35,605 nucleotides of DNA from Candidatus Poribacteria bacterium (GCA_012963885.1 DTUY01000013.1:1-35605), one strand, 5' to 3'; positions 8,361 to 17,223 are shown, numbered from the stretch's first letter. Program-made: numbers and translations. Notes: a model not told the origin generated them from the letters alone.

Positions 8361-8387
8361 AAGAAAACCAGCTTAAGCTGGCTGGTT
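8361..8387 (-). terminator. Possible weak intrinsic terminator after the inositol-phosphatase-family gene
   Basis: On the minus strand, AACCAGC (8387-8381) can pair with GCTGGTT (8372-8366) around an 8-base loop. This is followed by the short T-rich run TTCTT. The stop codon of the upstream gene lies inside the loop. The stem is only seven base pairs and the T run is short, so partial termination or an RNA 3' end is more likely than a strong terminator. Confidence 0.3.
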
Positions 8388-9182
8388 CTCCTCTCCTTTC
8401 CTGAACCGTTCAACGCATTCATCATGGAGAACTCCATTAGTTGCAAGAAAAGCAACAGGATCACTATTGTAAGCTGAAGAGCCTTTGGGCAATGGAAAGA
8501 TTGGTGTGCCAAACGGTGACGTGATCTTTCCTCCAGCTTCAGTGAGGATTACCGCACCTGCGGCGATATCCCACAGCTTGGTGCCAAGATCAATTGTACC
8601 ATCAAAGAATCCAGATGCAACCGCGCATACCTGCAAAGCTGCTGACCCCAAGTTTCGCCCCTTTAAAAAATTACCGATGAAACGATGATTGCTGTGCAAC
8701 ATGCGAGAGGCAAATCCAAAAAGTCCATCCGGTGTTATTTTGGCATTCAGATTAACTGAAATGGGATTGCTGTCTATTGTTGCACCATGTCCCTTAGCAG
8801 CACAAAACATTCGGTTGGTGTTTGGGTCGTATACTACTCCAATAACTGGATCTCCTTTATGCAAAAGTCCAATCGAAACCGCAAAGATTGGAAAATGCAT
8901 AGCATAGTTTGCGGTGCCATCTAACGGATCAATCACCCAACAACAGTCTGATTCCAATTCCGTTTTTAAGATACCAAACTCTTCACCCAAAATAGTGTAA
9001 CCAGGGAACTCGGATTTGAGTCTATTGGTGATATGTTCCTCCGATGCCATATCCGCTTCGGTGACGACATCCCCAGGCCCCTTATGTTTGATATTATGTA
9101 TTTTGCCGTAATAATCCATCAGGATACTACCAGCTTCACGGGCAACATTCTCTGTGGTCGTCAGGATTTCTGGATAGTTCAT
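8373..9182 (-). CDS. Inositol monophosphatase family phosphatase (SuhB-like)
   Basis: This is a member of the Mg2+-dependent, Li+-sensitive phosphatase superfamily. GEEFG near residue 67 provides the first metal-ligand glutamate. WVIDPLDGTANY is the family signature with the two aspartates. LWDIAAGAVILTEAGG near residue 213 is the C-terminal signature with the last metal ligand. Length is 269 residues, typical of SuhB/IMPase; the substrate could be myo-inositol-1-phosphate, histidinol phosphate or similar. AAAGG precedes the ATG at 9182. It lies 21 bases after the upstream SpoU-type methyltransferase and is probably co-transcribed with it. Confidence 0.88.
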   Translation of the reverse strand: MNYPEILTTTENVAREAGSILMDYYGKIHNIKHKGPGDVVTEADMASEEHITNRLKSEFPGYTILGEEFGILKTELESDCCWVIDPLDGTANYAMHFPIFAVSIGLLHKGDPVIGVVYDPNTNRMFCAAKGHGATIDSNPISVNLNAKITPDGLFGFASRMLHSNHRFIGNFLKGRNLGSAALQVCAVASGFFDGTIDLGTKLWDIAAGAVILTEAGGKITSPFGTPIFPLPKGSSAYNSDPVAFLATNGVLHDECVERFRKGEENQPA

Positions 9183-9203
9183 TTCTACCTTTCGATTCTA
9201 ATT

Positions 9204-9725
9204 CTATGTAACGTTTTTGCTATACAGGATATGGGTAGCAGCAATTGCCAATGAAACATGTACATTCATAGAGGTTCCCTTCCCATACATGGGCAGAAAA
9301 ACCCTCATGTCGCAAACAGCCAAAGTTCTTTTTGTAACGCCATGATCCTCGTGCCCAACCACCAAGCAGAGCTTGTCCGGATAGTTCACTTTATAATATA
9401 GCTGGGCATCTACAGTGACCTCTAATGCGCAGCTAGTAAATCCTTCTTTTTGCAAATTGATGATTACATCTGCCGCTTGCTCAGCATATTCCCATTTGAT
9501 ACGTCGATCCTTTCCCCGACCGACCTTCTTGATAACTGGATGCGGTGGACATGCGCTAATTCCCGTCAGAAACATTTTTTTAATGCCGCACGCATCTGCG
9601 ATTCGAAAGGAGGATCCGACGTTCACCGGATCTTCAACATCCTGCAAAATGAAGATTAATTCTACTTTTGGCCGTTCAACCCGTTTCAGGAAATCCTTGA
9701 GAGGCTTTGCGCGTAGTGATTTCAA
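9204..9725 (-). CDS. TrmH/SpoU family RNA 2'-O-methyltransferase
   Basis: This is a SPOUT-class, S-adenosylmethionine-dependent methyltransferase of 173 residues. It shows the three SpoU motifs: NVGSSFRIADACGI (motif 1), LCLVVGHEDHGVT (motif 2) and VFLPMYGKGTSMNVHVSLAI (motif 3). Motif 3 forms the knot and the cofactor loop. There is no N-terminal substrate-binding domain, so it is a minimal form like TrmL or short TrmH proteins, and the exact RNA target is unknown. The start is TTG at 9725: the frame is closed by a TAA only five codons further upstream, and no in-frame ATG precedes the conserved core. It follows the rhomboid gene by 19 bases. Confidence 0.88.
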   Translation of the reverse strand: MKSLRAKPLKDFLKRVERPKVELIFILQDVEDPVNVGSSFRIADACGIKKMFLTGISACPPHPVIKKVGRGKDRRIKWEYAEQAADVIINLQKEGFTSCALEVTVDAQLYYKVNYPDKLCLVVGHEDHGVTKRTLAVCDMRVFLPMYGKGTSMNVHVSLAIAATHILYSKNVT

Positions 9726-9744
9726 CTTTACTCTATTAAGTTAG

Positions 9745-10320
9745 TTAAGCGGACAATTCGTTCTCACCATTCGTTTGTCTGATGGAAAAACCAAAGACCG
9801 AGCCAATTGTGCCACCGGCTACGTGTGCCATTTGTGAAACGTTATCGGACGCGATTGCACCAATCAACTCTTTTCCAATAAAGATGGCAGCTATCAACAA
9901 AAAGGTCAACGGGATTTCGCCCTTTTTCATGTTAACGATGGATACTAAAATAATTAGCATAAAAACGACACCACTGGCACCAAGCAGACCTGTTGAAAAA
10001 ATTGCCACATTCAAAATCCCCGTAAAAAGCGCTGTTATGGCAATCATTATTAATATTTTGTCGCTACCGTACCGTTCTTCCAAAATGGGGCCTAGTAACA
10101 GAACAAAGGTCAGGTTACCCAGCAGATGTTCCCAGCCTGTGTGACCAAGTACGTGTGAGAAAAGACGGAAATAGTCGAGCGGATCCACAAAAGACATTGT
10201 GCCGCGAACCAAAAAGATTGTTTCGGTAAACTCTTTTATCAGGTAAGTGTCGATGAGCTGAACCAACACCACAACGATGGAAAAAGTAAGAACAACCGGC
10301 GAATTATATCGGATTCTCAT
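9745..10320 (-). CDS. Rhomboid family intramembrane serine protease
   Basis: The protein has 191 residues and about six hydrophobic helices. The rhomboid signatures are in order: HTGWEHLLGNLTFVLLLGP (the HxxxN helix that stabilises the oxyanion), LLGASGVVF (the GASG motif with the nucleophilic serine on helix 4) and QMAHVAGGTIGSVFGF (the catalytic histidine on helix 6). This is the compact six-helix bacterial form without a cytosolic extra domain. It would cleave membrane proteins within the bilayer; the substrate is unknown. The ATG at 10320 lacks a clear ribosome site. It is the first gene of the minus-strand group leading into the methyltransferase, phosphatase and def genes. Confidence 0.88.
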   Translation of the reverse strand: MRIRYNSPVVLTFSIVVVLVQLIDTYLIKEFTETIFLVRGTMSFVDPLDYFRLFSHVLGHTGWEHLLGNLTFVLLLGPILEERYGSDKILIMIAITALFTGILNVAIFSTGLLGASGVVFMLIILVSIVNMKKGEIPLTFLLIAAIFIGKELIGAIASDNVSQMAHVAGGTIGSVFGFSIRQTNGENELSA

Positions 10321-10383
10321 GAAGAAAATTTAAGAGAACATGACCTCAGTCGTGTTCGAATAAAACTGCGAGGAGATTTATCA

Positions 10384-10412
10384 TTGCTCTTGCTATGTCC
10401 CTATGTTATAGT
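10384..10412 (+). promoter_or_regulatory. Candidate sigma-70-like promoter for aroC
   Basis: TTGCTC (10384-10389) and TATAGT (10407-10412) are separated by exactly 17 bases in the gap upstream of aroC. The predicted leader is about 110 bases. It contains a possible CCCCAA/TTGGGG stem (10477-10482 with 10498-10503) just before the ribosome site. Confidence 0.35.
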
Positions 10413-10461
10413 TGAGAAATAGTCTTTTGCATTGTTAAACACAGCAAGAAATCAGAAGCAT

Positions 10462-10490
10462 AGATTAATAAATCATCCCCAATTTGTCAA
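10462..10490 (-). promoter_or_regulatory. Candidate sigma-70-like promoter for the rhomboid-to-def gene group
   Basis: On the minus strand there is a perfect TTGACA (10490-10485). After a 17-base spacer comes TAATCT (10467-10462), a weak -10. It lies in the 207-base gap shared with aroC, about 140 bases before the rhomboid start. Confidence 0.3.
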
Positions 10491-10527
10491 GCTGATTTTG
10501 GGGTAGGATCTGGAGACTTGCAGGCTC

Positions 10528-11619
10528 ATGAACACATTCGGCCATCTTTTTCGAGTTACGACTTGGGGAGAATCTCATGGGGGTGCTGTTGGCGCCGTCA
10601 TTGATGGATGCCCTTCAAAGTTGAAAGTTGATATTTCCCGCATCCAGTCGGATCTTGATCGACGAAGACCTGGCCAAAGTCACCTCACCACCCCACGACA
10701 AGAATCAGATCAGGTTGAAATTTTGTCCGGCATTTTTGAAGGGCAAACGCTCGGCACGCCAATCTTAATGCTGGTTAAAAATGAGGATGCCCGACCATCC
10801 GCCTATGAGCATTTGAAAGATGTGTATCGTCCATCACACGCGGATATGACGTATCAGGAGAAGTATGGTATTCGTAACTGGCAAGGAGGAGGACGGGCAA
10901 GTGCACGAGAGACAGTTGGTCGGGTTGCCGCTGGCGCAATCGCAAAACAGATCCTGCATGAACAATGTGGGATTGAGATTGTTGGCTATGTTAAGCAGAT
11001 CCATAAAATTTTTGCTGAAGTGAACCCGAAAACAACTACGGTAGAACAGGTAGATCAGAGCTTAGTACGATGCCCAGATCCACAAGCCAGCAAAGAGATG
11101 ATCGACTGTATTGACCGTGCTAGACAGGAAGGTGATTCGGTTGGTGGTGTGGTGGAATCAATTGCTCGAAATGTACCAGTTGGACTAGGGGAACCAGTGT
11201 TTGACAAACTAAAGGCTGATTTGGCTAAGGGCATGATGTCAATCCCGGCAACAATGGGCTTCCAGATTGGTTCGGGCTTTAATAGCACCACAATGACAGC
11301 CTCAGAACATAATGATCCTTTTTACAATGATGCTGGTCGAATCCGTACCCGTACCAATCATTCGGGGGGCATACAGGGAGGCATCTCTAACGGCGAAAAC
11401 ATTTTAATTCAAACAGCATTTAAACCCACAGCTACAATTCGAAAAGATCAACAGACCGTCGACATCGGTGGAAATGAGATTGTTCTTTCTGCCCGTGGTC
11501 GCCATGATCCCTGCGTCTTACCCAGAGCCGTACCAATCGTTGAAGCCATGATGGCGCTCGTTTTGGCGGATCATTTTTTGCGCCAAAATGCCAAGAATCT
11601 TGAAACCCCTGCACCATAG
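10528..11619 (+). CDS. aroC: Chorismate synthase
   Basis: The enzyme catalyses the last shikimate-pathway step, converting EPSP to chorismate with reduced FMN. Diagnostic motifs include [14 protein letters not shown] at the N-terminus with an active-site histidine, [44 protein letters not shown], and the C-terminal [17 protein letters not shown]. The [19 protein letters not shown] stretch is also typical. At 363 residues it has normal length, and the ATG at 10528 follows a GGAG-type ribosome site. It is alone among shikimate genes in this window. Confidence 0.97.
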   Translation: MNTFGHLFRVTTWGESHGGAVGAVIDGCPSKLKVDISRIQSDLDRRRPGQSHLTTPRQESDQVEILSGIFEGQTLGTPILMLVKNEDARPSAYEHLKDVYRPSHADMTYQEKYGIRNWQGGGRASARETVGRVAAGAIAKQILHEQCGIEIVGYVKQIHKIFAEVNPKTTTVEQVDQSLVRCPDPQASKEMIDCIDRARQEGDSVGGVVESIARNVPVGLGEPVFDKLKADLAKGMMSIPATMGFQIGSGFNSTTMTASEHNDPFYNDAGRIRTRTNHSGGIQGGISNGENILIQTAFKPTATIRKDQQTVDIGGNEIVLSARGRHDPCVLPRAVPIVEAMMALVLADHFLRQNAKNLETPAP

Positions 11620-11672
11620 TTCTTAGGATCATAGTATCACCAAGATATTAACTTCCTAAATTAAGAAGCCCT

Positions 11673-13472
11673 ATGATTAAACTGCCCATAGCATTGAATC
11701 GTCGGCTGATTCGGTTGGTATTGTTCTGCATCATCTCCATTATATTCTCCATCTCAATCTGTTTAGCTGCAGATAGTGTGTCTTCCAACCAAGCCAATCT
11801 TGATTTATTCAAAATGGCCATGGGATTGCTCGGCGGTCTAGCACTTTTCCTATTCGGCATGGAACAGATGTCAGACGCCTTGAAAGCTGCTGCCGGCGAA
11901 CAGATGAAAAACCTTCTGGCTAAATTGGCGATGAATCGGTTCACCGGTGCATTAACTGGAGCATTCGTCACTGCCATTATTCAGTCCTCATCAGTAACAA
12001 CTGTTCTTGTTGTCGGCTTCATCACTGCTGAGGTAATGAGTCTCTCACAAGCAGTTGGGATTATATTCGGTGCCAACATTGGTACTACGATTACCGCCCA
12101 AATCATAGCTTTTAAAATCACTAAATATGCCTTGTTGTTAATCGCTATCGGTTTTGGAATGCTGTTTATCAGTAAGACAGATCGCATTAAAAATTATGGT
12201 GGGATGTTGATGGGGTTGGGACTCATCTTCTTTGGCATGGGAGTGATGAGCGATGGTATGAACCCTCTCCGTACCTATCCACCGTTCACTGACCTGATGG
12301 AGCGGATGAAGAACCCCATCTTTGGGATTTTGGCGTCTGCGTTATTTACTGGTCTCGTCCAATCCTCATCGGCAACAACCGGTATTGTTATCACCATGGC
12401 CAGTCAAGGTCTCATTTCACTCCCCGCCGGGATCGCCCTTATTTTTGGAGCCAACATTGGTACTTGTATCACAGCAGCCCTAGCTTCAATTGGAAAACCC
12501 CGTGAGGCTGTTCGGGCTAGTGCCGTCCATATCCTGTTCAACATCTTGGGGGTTATCCTCTGGATAGCTCTGATTGATAGGCTCGCAGTTTTGGTGACTT
12601 TAATCTCACCTGCCGCTGAATTGGGCTTGCTAGCATCAGACAAGCTTGCTGCCGAAACGCCACGTCAAATTGCTAACGCCCACACGATATTTAATGTTGT
12701 TAATACGTTAATTTTCCTGCCATTTGCGGGATATTTTGCGAAAATGGCAGAAAAATTCATTCCTGATTTAGCTCAAGTTAAGGACGAGGCATCAAGTCAG
12801 ATTGTACTTGCAACCCAATATCTCAATCCAGATCTGCTCGACACAGCAGCGATAGCAATCGAACAGACAAAATTGGAAGTGCTTCGGGTAGCTAATGAAG
12901 TCCGAGATATGTTGACTCAAATTATGCCTGCATTCATTAATAATGAGGCGCAAGTAGCTTCCAATATTCTGCAAGCTGATAGTTTGACTGACTTTCTAAG
13001 ACGGGAAATATTTTCATATCTTAGCAAATTAGCAGGAGAGCGTATTACTGCCGAACAGTCAGATTCCACCATTAAATTGCTTCATGTTACCAGTGAGCTG
13101 AAAAATATCGGCGATGTCATCGAGAAGAATTTAGTCACCTTATTAGAAAAAAAAGCTGAAAACAACATCAAGTTTTCGGAGGAAGGTCGAGCCGAATTGG
13201 TTGAATATCACCATCGGGTATTGGAAAACTATGATACAGTTATTCGGGCCTTTACTGAAGACGACAAAATCCTTGCCAGATCGGCTTTAGCTAGCAGATC
13301 CGAACTAATTGAACTAGAGTATGCTTACCGACGTTCCCACTATAATCGACTAAGCCATAATGTCGAATTGTCAATCAATAGTAGCAACATTCACCTCGAT
13401 CTGATCAACTACTTACGACGGATTAACTCCTACAACGAATCAATTGTCAGAATAATTCTTGGCGAATCATAA
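11673..13472 (+). CDS. Na+/Pi cotransporter family protein (NptA-like) with C-terminal PhoU-like domain
   Basis: This is an inner-membrane sodium-phosphate symporter of 599 residues. A signal-like hydrophobic N-terminus (residues 12-33) precedes two inverted Na_Pi_cotrans repeats. The repeats carry the hallmark motifs AIIQSSSVTTV and LVQSSSATTG, each followed by a FGANIGT motif. From about residue 395 the protein becomes helical and soluble, resembling PhoU. In related proteins such a domain is thought to regulate transport. The start at 11673 has only a weak AAGAAG upstream. It follows aroC by 53 bases and precedes the HhH-ROK gene by 42 bases, with a small hairpin between. Confidence 0.9.
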   Translation: MIKLPIALNRRLIRLVLFCIISIIFSISICLAADSVSSNQANLDLFKMAMGLLGGLALFLFGMEQMSDALKAAAGEQMKNLLAKLAMNRFTGALTGAFVTAIIQSSSVTTVLVVGFITAEVMSLSQAVGIIFGANIGTTITAQIIAFKITKYALLLIAIGFGMLFISKTDRIKNYGGMLMGLGLIFFGMGVMSDGMNPLRTYPPFTDLMERMKNPIFGILASALFTGLVQSSSATTGIVITMASQGLISLPAGIALIFGANIGTCITAALASIGKPREAVRASAVHILFNILGVILWIALIDRLAVLVTLISPAAELGLLASDKLAAETPRQIANAHTIFNVVNTLIFLPFAGYFAKMAEKFIPDLAQVKDEASSQIVLATQYLNPDLLDTAAIAIEQTKLEVLRVANEVRDMLTQIMPAFINNEAQVASNILQADSLTDFLRREIFSYLSKLAGERITAEQSDSTIKLLHVTSELKNIGDVIEKNLVTLLEKKAENNIKFSEEGRAELVEYHHRVLENYDTVIRAFTEDDKILARSALASRSELIELEYAYRRSHYNRLSHNVELSINSSNIHLDLINYLRRINSYNESIVRIILGES

Positions 13473-13479
13473 ACCAGAT

Positions 13480-13499
13480 TTTACCGCCTAACCGGTAAA
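13480..13499 (+). other. Short perfect hairpin between the Na/Pi transporter and HhH-ROK genes
   Basis: TTTACCG (13480-13486) pairs with CGGTAAA (13493-13499) around a 6-base loop, just before the AAGGAG ribosome site of the next gene. No T run follows, so it is not an intrinsic terminator. It could influence message stability or translation of the downstream gene. Confidence 0.35.
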
Positions 13500-13514
13500 G
13501 TTAAGGAGAAAAAA

Positions 13515-14681
13515 ATGAAGAATTTGACTGCCATTAAGGGCGTTGGCGAATTTTTTGCTGAAAAACTGAGGCAAGGTGGATATCAATCAATAGCTAATAT
13601 CGTTAACGTGAATGCAAAGAGCCTATGCGCTGATACAGGCATACCATTATCTCACGCCGCACGAATTATTAAAGAAGCGCAGAGTCTAATTGCTAAAACA
13701 GACTCCGAAAAATATGTAGTTGGTGTTGACATGGGTGGGACAAAGATTCTTGCGGCCATAATTACAGGGGATGGAACCATTCTTTCAAGGGCTAAAACAG
13801 CCACTAAAGCACACAAGGACCCAACTCAGGTGATTGATCGCATCGCTGATTGTATAAACAAGGCAATTAAACAAGCAGGTCTGAGTAAAGCTAGTATCCA
13901 ATCGGTCGGAATTGGTGCACCTGGTCCACTCGATCCGAAGGATGGCGTCATTATATTCGCGCCTAACCTCAATTGGTATAATGTGCCATTGAAAAAAGAA
14001 CTTGAAAGCCGACTTAATATCCCAACTTTTCTCGATAATGACGTTAACGTTGGAACTGTGGGGGAATTTACTCATGGTGCGGGACAGGGAGCCAACAGTC
14101 TGGTTGGGATTTTTGTTGGAACTGGCATTGGAGGCGGTATTATCCTGAATGGAAAGCTCTTTCATGGCACCAATAAAACAGCCGGCGAGATCGGTCACAT
14201 GATTGTCAAAGCCAATGGACCGAAGTGTAATTGCGGCAATTCAGGATGCTTAGAAGCTATTTCAAGCCGAACAGCAATTACCAAAAAGATTCGCAAAGCC
14301 GTTCTTAAACAGGGAAGAAAGAGCCATATTTTAGAGTTGAACGACGGCAATCTAGATAATATTCGAAGTAAGACTTTAGCAAAAGCAGTGGCATCAGGTG
14401 ACAAAGTAACAATTAAGGTAATACGACGTACTGCCAAGTATCTTGGAATTGGAATCGCTTCAGTGGTCAATTTTTTGAATCCTGAGATGATTATACTTGG
14501 TGGGGGGGTTGTTGAAGCATTAGATGATGAGTTTATCAAGCGAATCCGCAAATTTGCCAAAGCGTATGCTCTACCAAATACCATGGATGGCATAGAAATT
14601 GTGACTGCCAAACTGGGCGATGACGCGGGAGTTATAGGTGCTTCTGTTCTGGCACGTCAAAACTTAGGAACAACCTACTAA
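13515..14681 (+). CDS. ROK family sugar kinase (glucokinase-like) with N-terminal HhH domain
   Basis: The C-terminal 320 residues form a ROK kinase. The phosphate-binding VDMGGTKILA is at 71-80 with D72, then a PGPLDP stretch, then FLDNDVNVGTVGE containing the likely catalytic aspartate. FVGTGIGGGI follows, then AGEIGH with a sugar-contacting Glu/His, and CNCGNSGCLEA, the zinc-binding cysteine motif. It probably phosphorylates glucose or a related hexose with ATP. The first 60 residues are not part of ROK. They resemble the helix-hairpin-helix N-terminal domain of RadA/Rad51-type proteins, with LTAIKGVGEFFAEKLRQGGY and AARIIKEA. There is a strong AAGGAG site before ATG 13515. The fusion is unusual, and the domain's role is unknown. 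Confidence 0.85.
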   Translation: MKNLTAIKGVGEFFAEKLRQGGYQSIANIVNVNAKSLCADTGIPLSHAARIIKEAQSLIAKTDSEKYVVGVDMGGTKILAAIITGDGTILSRAKTATKAHKDPTQVIDRIADCINKAIKQAGLSKASIQSVGIGAPGPLDPKDGVIIFAPNLNWYNVPLKKELESRLNIPTFLDNDVNVGTVGEFTHGAGQGANSLVGIFVGTGIGGGIILNGKLFHGTNKTAGEIGHMIVKANGPKCNCGNSGCLEAISSRTAITKKIRKAVLKQGRKSHILELNDGNLDNIRSKTLAKAVASGDKVTIKVIRRTAKYLGIGIASVVNFLNPEMIILGGGVVEALDDEFIKRIRKFAKAYALPNTMDGIEIVTAKLGDDAGVIGASVLARQNLGTTY

Positions 14682-14726
14682 ACTGAAAAACCACCCTATA
14701 AAATCTATAGTCTTGCAGGATGCGAA

Positions 14727-15476
14727 ATGGCCAATTTAATGGATGATCATCCTTATCCTGGAAAGCTTTTCATCGTGGAAGGAATTGACGGTTCTGGCAA
14801 AAGCACACAATTGGATCTCCTTCATAAATGGTTGATTTCAGAAGGTTATAGCGTCTTTTTTACTGAATGGAATTCCTCTGATCTGGTCAAGAAAACAACA
14901 AAAAAAGGAAAAAAGAAAAACCTGCTGACACCAACAACATTCAGCATACTTCACGCTGTTGACTTCGCCGATCGATTAGCAAACGTCATTATCCCACCAC
15001 TACAGGCTGGGATGATCGTATTAGCAGATCGATATGTTTACACTGCGTATGCTCGTGATGTAGCCCGCGGCATACACTCCGACTGGGTGAGAAATTTATA
15101 CTCCTTTGCTATTAAGCCGAATATTTCATTCTACTTCAAAATTCCGATCGATGTGTCAATTAATCGAATTCTTAGTGGGCGTACAAGTTTGAAGCCCTAT
15201 GAAGCGGGAATGGATGTTGGGCTATCTGATGACCCTGTAACCAGTTTCAAGATGTTTCAAACACGTGTCTTGAACCAATATGAACAACAGGTTGAAGAGT
15301 TCGGTTTGACTGTTATTGACGGTAATAATCCCATTGACAAACAACAAGAGATCATGAGAAATTACGTGAAAAAGGAATTGAAAGGTTATGACCAGTATCA
15401 TCCACGGATGATTGCATCTGAAACAAAAGAACTACTTGTGGAAAAAGATACTAAATCGACTGTTCACCAAATATAA
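14727..15476 (+). CDS. dTMP kinase-like P-loop kinase, copy 1
   Basis: This 249-residue protein belongs to the thymidylate kinase family. The P-loop VEGIDGSGKSTQ is at residues 17-28, with the canonical lysine K25. LADRYVYTAYARD corresponds to the DR(Y/F) motif of dTMP kinases. The usual REPGGT substrate segment is replaced by FFTEWNSSDLVKK, followed by a short Lys-rich insertion. The tail beyond about residue 215 is extra. It could phosphorylate dTMP or another small nucleotide or metabolite. The ATG at 14727 has a GCAGGA site. It lies 21 bases before a second copy, and no other dTMP kinase gene is in the window. Confidence 0.8.
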   Translation: MANLMDDHPYPGKLFIVEGIDGSGKSTQLDLLHKWLISEGYSVFFTEWNSSDLVKKTTKKGKKKNLLTPTTFSILHAVDFADRLANVIIPPLQAGMIVLADRYVYTAYARDVARGIHSDWVRNLYSFAIKPNISFYFKIPIDVSINRILSGRTSLKPYEAGMDVGLSDDPVTSFKMFQTRVLNQYEQQVEEFGLTVIDGNNPIDKQQEIMRNYVKKELKGYDQYHPRMIASETKELLVEKDTKSTVHQI

Positions 15477-15497
15477 GTCCAATAACAATGACTAGAC

Positions 15498-16187
15498 ATG
15501 ACAATGAAAAGCCCAAGATTTTTTAAACATGGGTTACCTTATGTAGATATTAGTGATATACCTGGAAAACTCATTGTTATTGAGGGCACAGACGGTGTTG
15601 GCAGATCAACCCAAATAGAGATTTTAACTGAATGGTTGGAAGTTAAAGGATACGGAGTAATCGATACTGGTTGGACACGATCTCCCCTTCTAGGACCAGC
15701 AATTGATCAAGTTAAAATGGGCAACACTCTTAATCAGATCACGTTTGCAGTTTTATATGCAGCTGACTTCGCCGATCGATTGGAAAACCAGATTATCCCT
15801 GCACTGAAGTCAGGTTTTATTGTGCTAGCGGATCGATACATGTATACAGCGTTTGCGCGGCATTTTGTACGAGGAGTGGATTCAGAATGGATTCGCCAAG
15901 TCTATGGCTTTGCACTTGAACCCAACCTAGTAATATACCTCAAGATCGGGATCGAAGATCTAGTTCTTCGTATGTTCGAGTCAGGCAAAAGCATAAATTA
16001 TTGGGAAGCTGGAATGGATATCGGACTATCCAACGATTTATACGAAAGTTTTGTAAAGTATCAGACGCTAATTCTCAATGAGTTTGATAGGATGACAGAT
16101 GAATTTAATTTCAAGGTAGTTGATGCCTCTCGCTGGCCTAAGAGTGTGAACTCGGCTTTAAAACAAGAGATCGAAAAACTACTTTGA
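15498..16187 (+). CDS. dTMP kinase-like P-loop protein, copy 2, with Arg in place of the P-loop Lys
   Basis: This is a 229-residue paralogue of the preceding gene, alike from the P-loop through the DRY motif to a shared EAGMDIGLS region. The P-loop reads IEGTDGVGRSTQ, with Arg36 (codon AGA at 15603-15605) where nearly all P-loop kinases have lysine. The DRY motif is LADRYMYTAFAR. TGWTRSPLLGPAID replaces the usual substrate loop. The rest of the fold looks intact, so the gene is probably functional; it may be a reduced-activity or regulatory partner of copy 1. The start at 15498 and the ATG at 15504 both lack a good ribosome site, suggesting coupling with copy 1. Confidence 0.78.
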   Translation: MTMKSPRFFKHGLPYVDISDIPGKLIVIEGTDGVGRSTQIEILTEWLEVKGYGVIDTGWTRSPLLGPAIDQVKMGNTLNQITFAVLYAADFADRLENQIIPALKSGFIVLADRYMYTAFARHFVRGVDSEWIRQVYGFALEPNLVIYLKIGIEDLVLRMFESGKSINYWEAGMDIGLSNDLYESFVKYQTLILNEFDRMTDEFNFKVVDASRWPKSVNSALKQEIEKLL

Positions 16188-16197
16188 TTGGTTCGAT

Positions 16198-17223
16198 ATG
16201 TTGCTAAACTGGATTAAATTTGGTAATTCAGCTTTGCTACCTATCGTATGGTTCATTTTTCCTCTCTGTTTGCTTGTTGCTTTTGGCTATTTTCGTAAAC
16301 AACAGTTATATCGTGCGTTTAGTCATTCTTACCTCCTACCCCATCTTACTCAGTGGATTAATTTTCGCATTCAAAAAGCGTGTTTATTATTTTTACTGTT
16401 AGCATATCTTTTCCTCAGTTTTGCTCTAGCCCAACCGCAAATTGGAACCACAGAACAGACGATTGAGCAAAAGGGATTGGATTTAGTTATAGCCCTCGAT
16501 CTGTCGACCAGCATGCTGGCTGAGGATATTAAACCGAATCGACTTCTCAAAGCAAAACACGGCATTTCTCAACTAGTCAGTAAACTGCAAGGAGATCGCG
16601 TTGGACTGGTTGCCTTTGCCGGAAGCAGTTTTGTTCAATGCCCACTTACCACTGATTATGAAGCCCTACGAACATTCTTGTTGGCCTTCGATGTGGATAC
16701 GATATCGCAAGGAGGAACAGAATTCCGTGATGCTATAGAGACAGCCATGAGTGTCTTTGATCAAGACGAAACAAAATATAAGGTGTTAATTTTCTTTTCC
16801 GATGGCGAAGATCATGGGAAAGAAGCCATTGAAACCGCCAAAATTGCACATGATCAGGGTGTCAGAATATTTTGTGTTGGTTTGGGCTCATCTAGGAGTG
16901 GGTCACCAATTCCGGTTGTTTCCAAAAACAAGAAGTTGGAAGGGTACAAGCGAGGACAAAACGGAAATTTGATCGTTACTAAGTTGAACGACAAGATGCT
17001 TCAAGATCTAGCACTAACGACAGGCGGAAATTACTATCAAGCCACACCGTCTGGCAGAGAAATCAAGGAATTATATACTGATCTATCATCTCTTGAGAAG
17101 CGTAAATTTAGACAGAAAAAAATTACGCATTATGAAGAGCGGTTTCAATATTTTCTGGGTTTAGCACTCATCCTTCTGGTCCTAGAACAGTGGCTTAACG
17201 GGCGGAGGAAAAAAGTGGCATGA
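16198..17223 (+). CDS. VWA domain membrane protein, BatA/BatB-like
   Basis: The 341-residue protein has two N-terminal membrane helices, about residues 12-31 and 60-78. A von Willebrand A domain follows, then a C-terminal helix near 316-333. The MIDAS metal site is complete: DLSTS (D101, S103, S105), the LTTDYE threonine and FFSDGEDHG. This is the layout of BatA/BatB in Bacteroides-type aerotolerance operons. In that system MoxR ATPase and a DUF58 protein are usual partners, but neither is in the window. It starts ten bases after the second dTMP-kinase-like gene, so it shares that transcript. The stop is one base from the convergent queF stop. Confidence 0.85.
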   Translation: MLLNWIKFGNSALLPIVWFIFPLCLLVAFGYFRKQQLYRAFSHSYLLPHLTQWINFRIQKACLLFLLLAYLFLSFALAQPQIGTTEQTIEQKGLDLVIALDLSTSMLAEDIKPNRLLKAKHGISQLVSKLQGDRVGLVAFAGSSFVQCPLTTDYEALRTFLLAFDVDTISQGGTEFRDAIETAMSVFDQDETKYKVLIFFSDGEDHGKEAIETAKIAHDQGVRIFCVGLGSSRSGSPIPVVSKNKKLEGYKRGQNGNLIVTKLNDKMLQDLALTTGGNYYQATPSGREIKELYTDLSSLEKRKFRQKKITHYEERFQYFLGLALILLVLEQWLNGRRKKVA

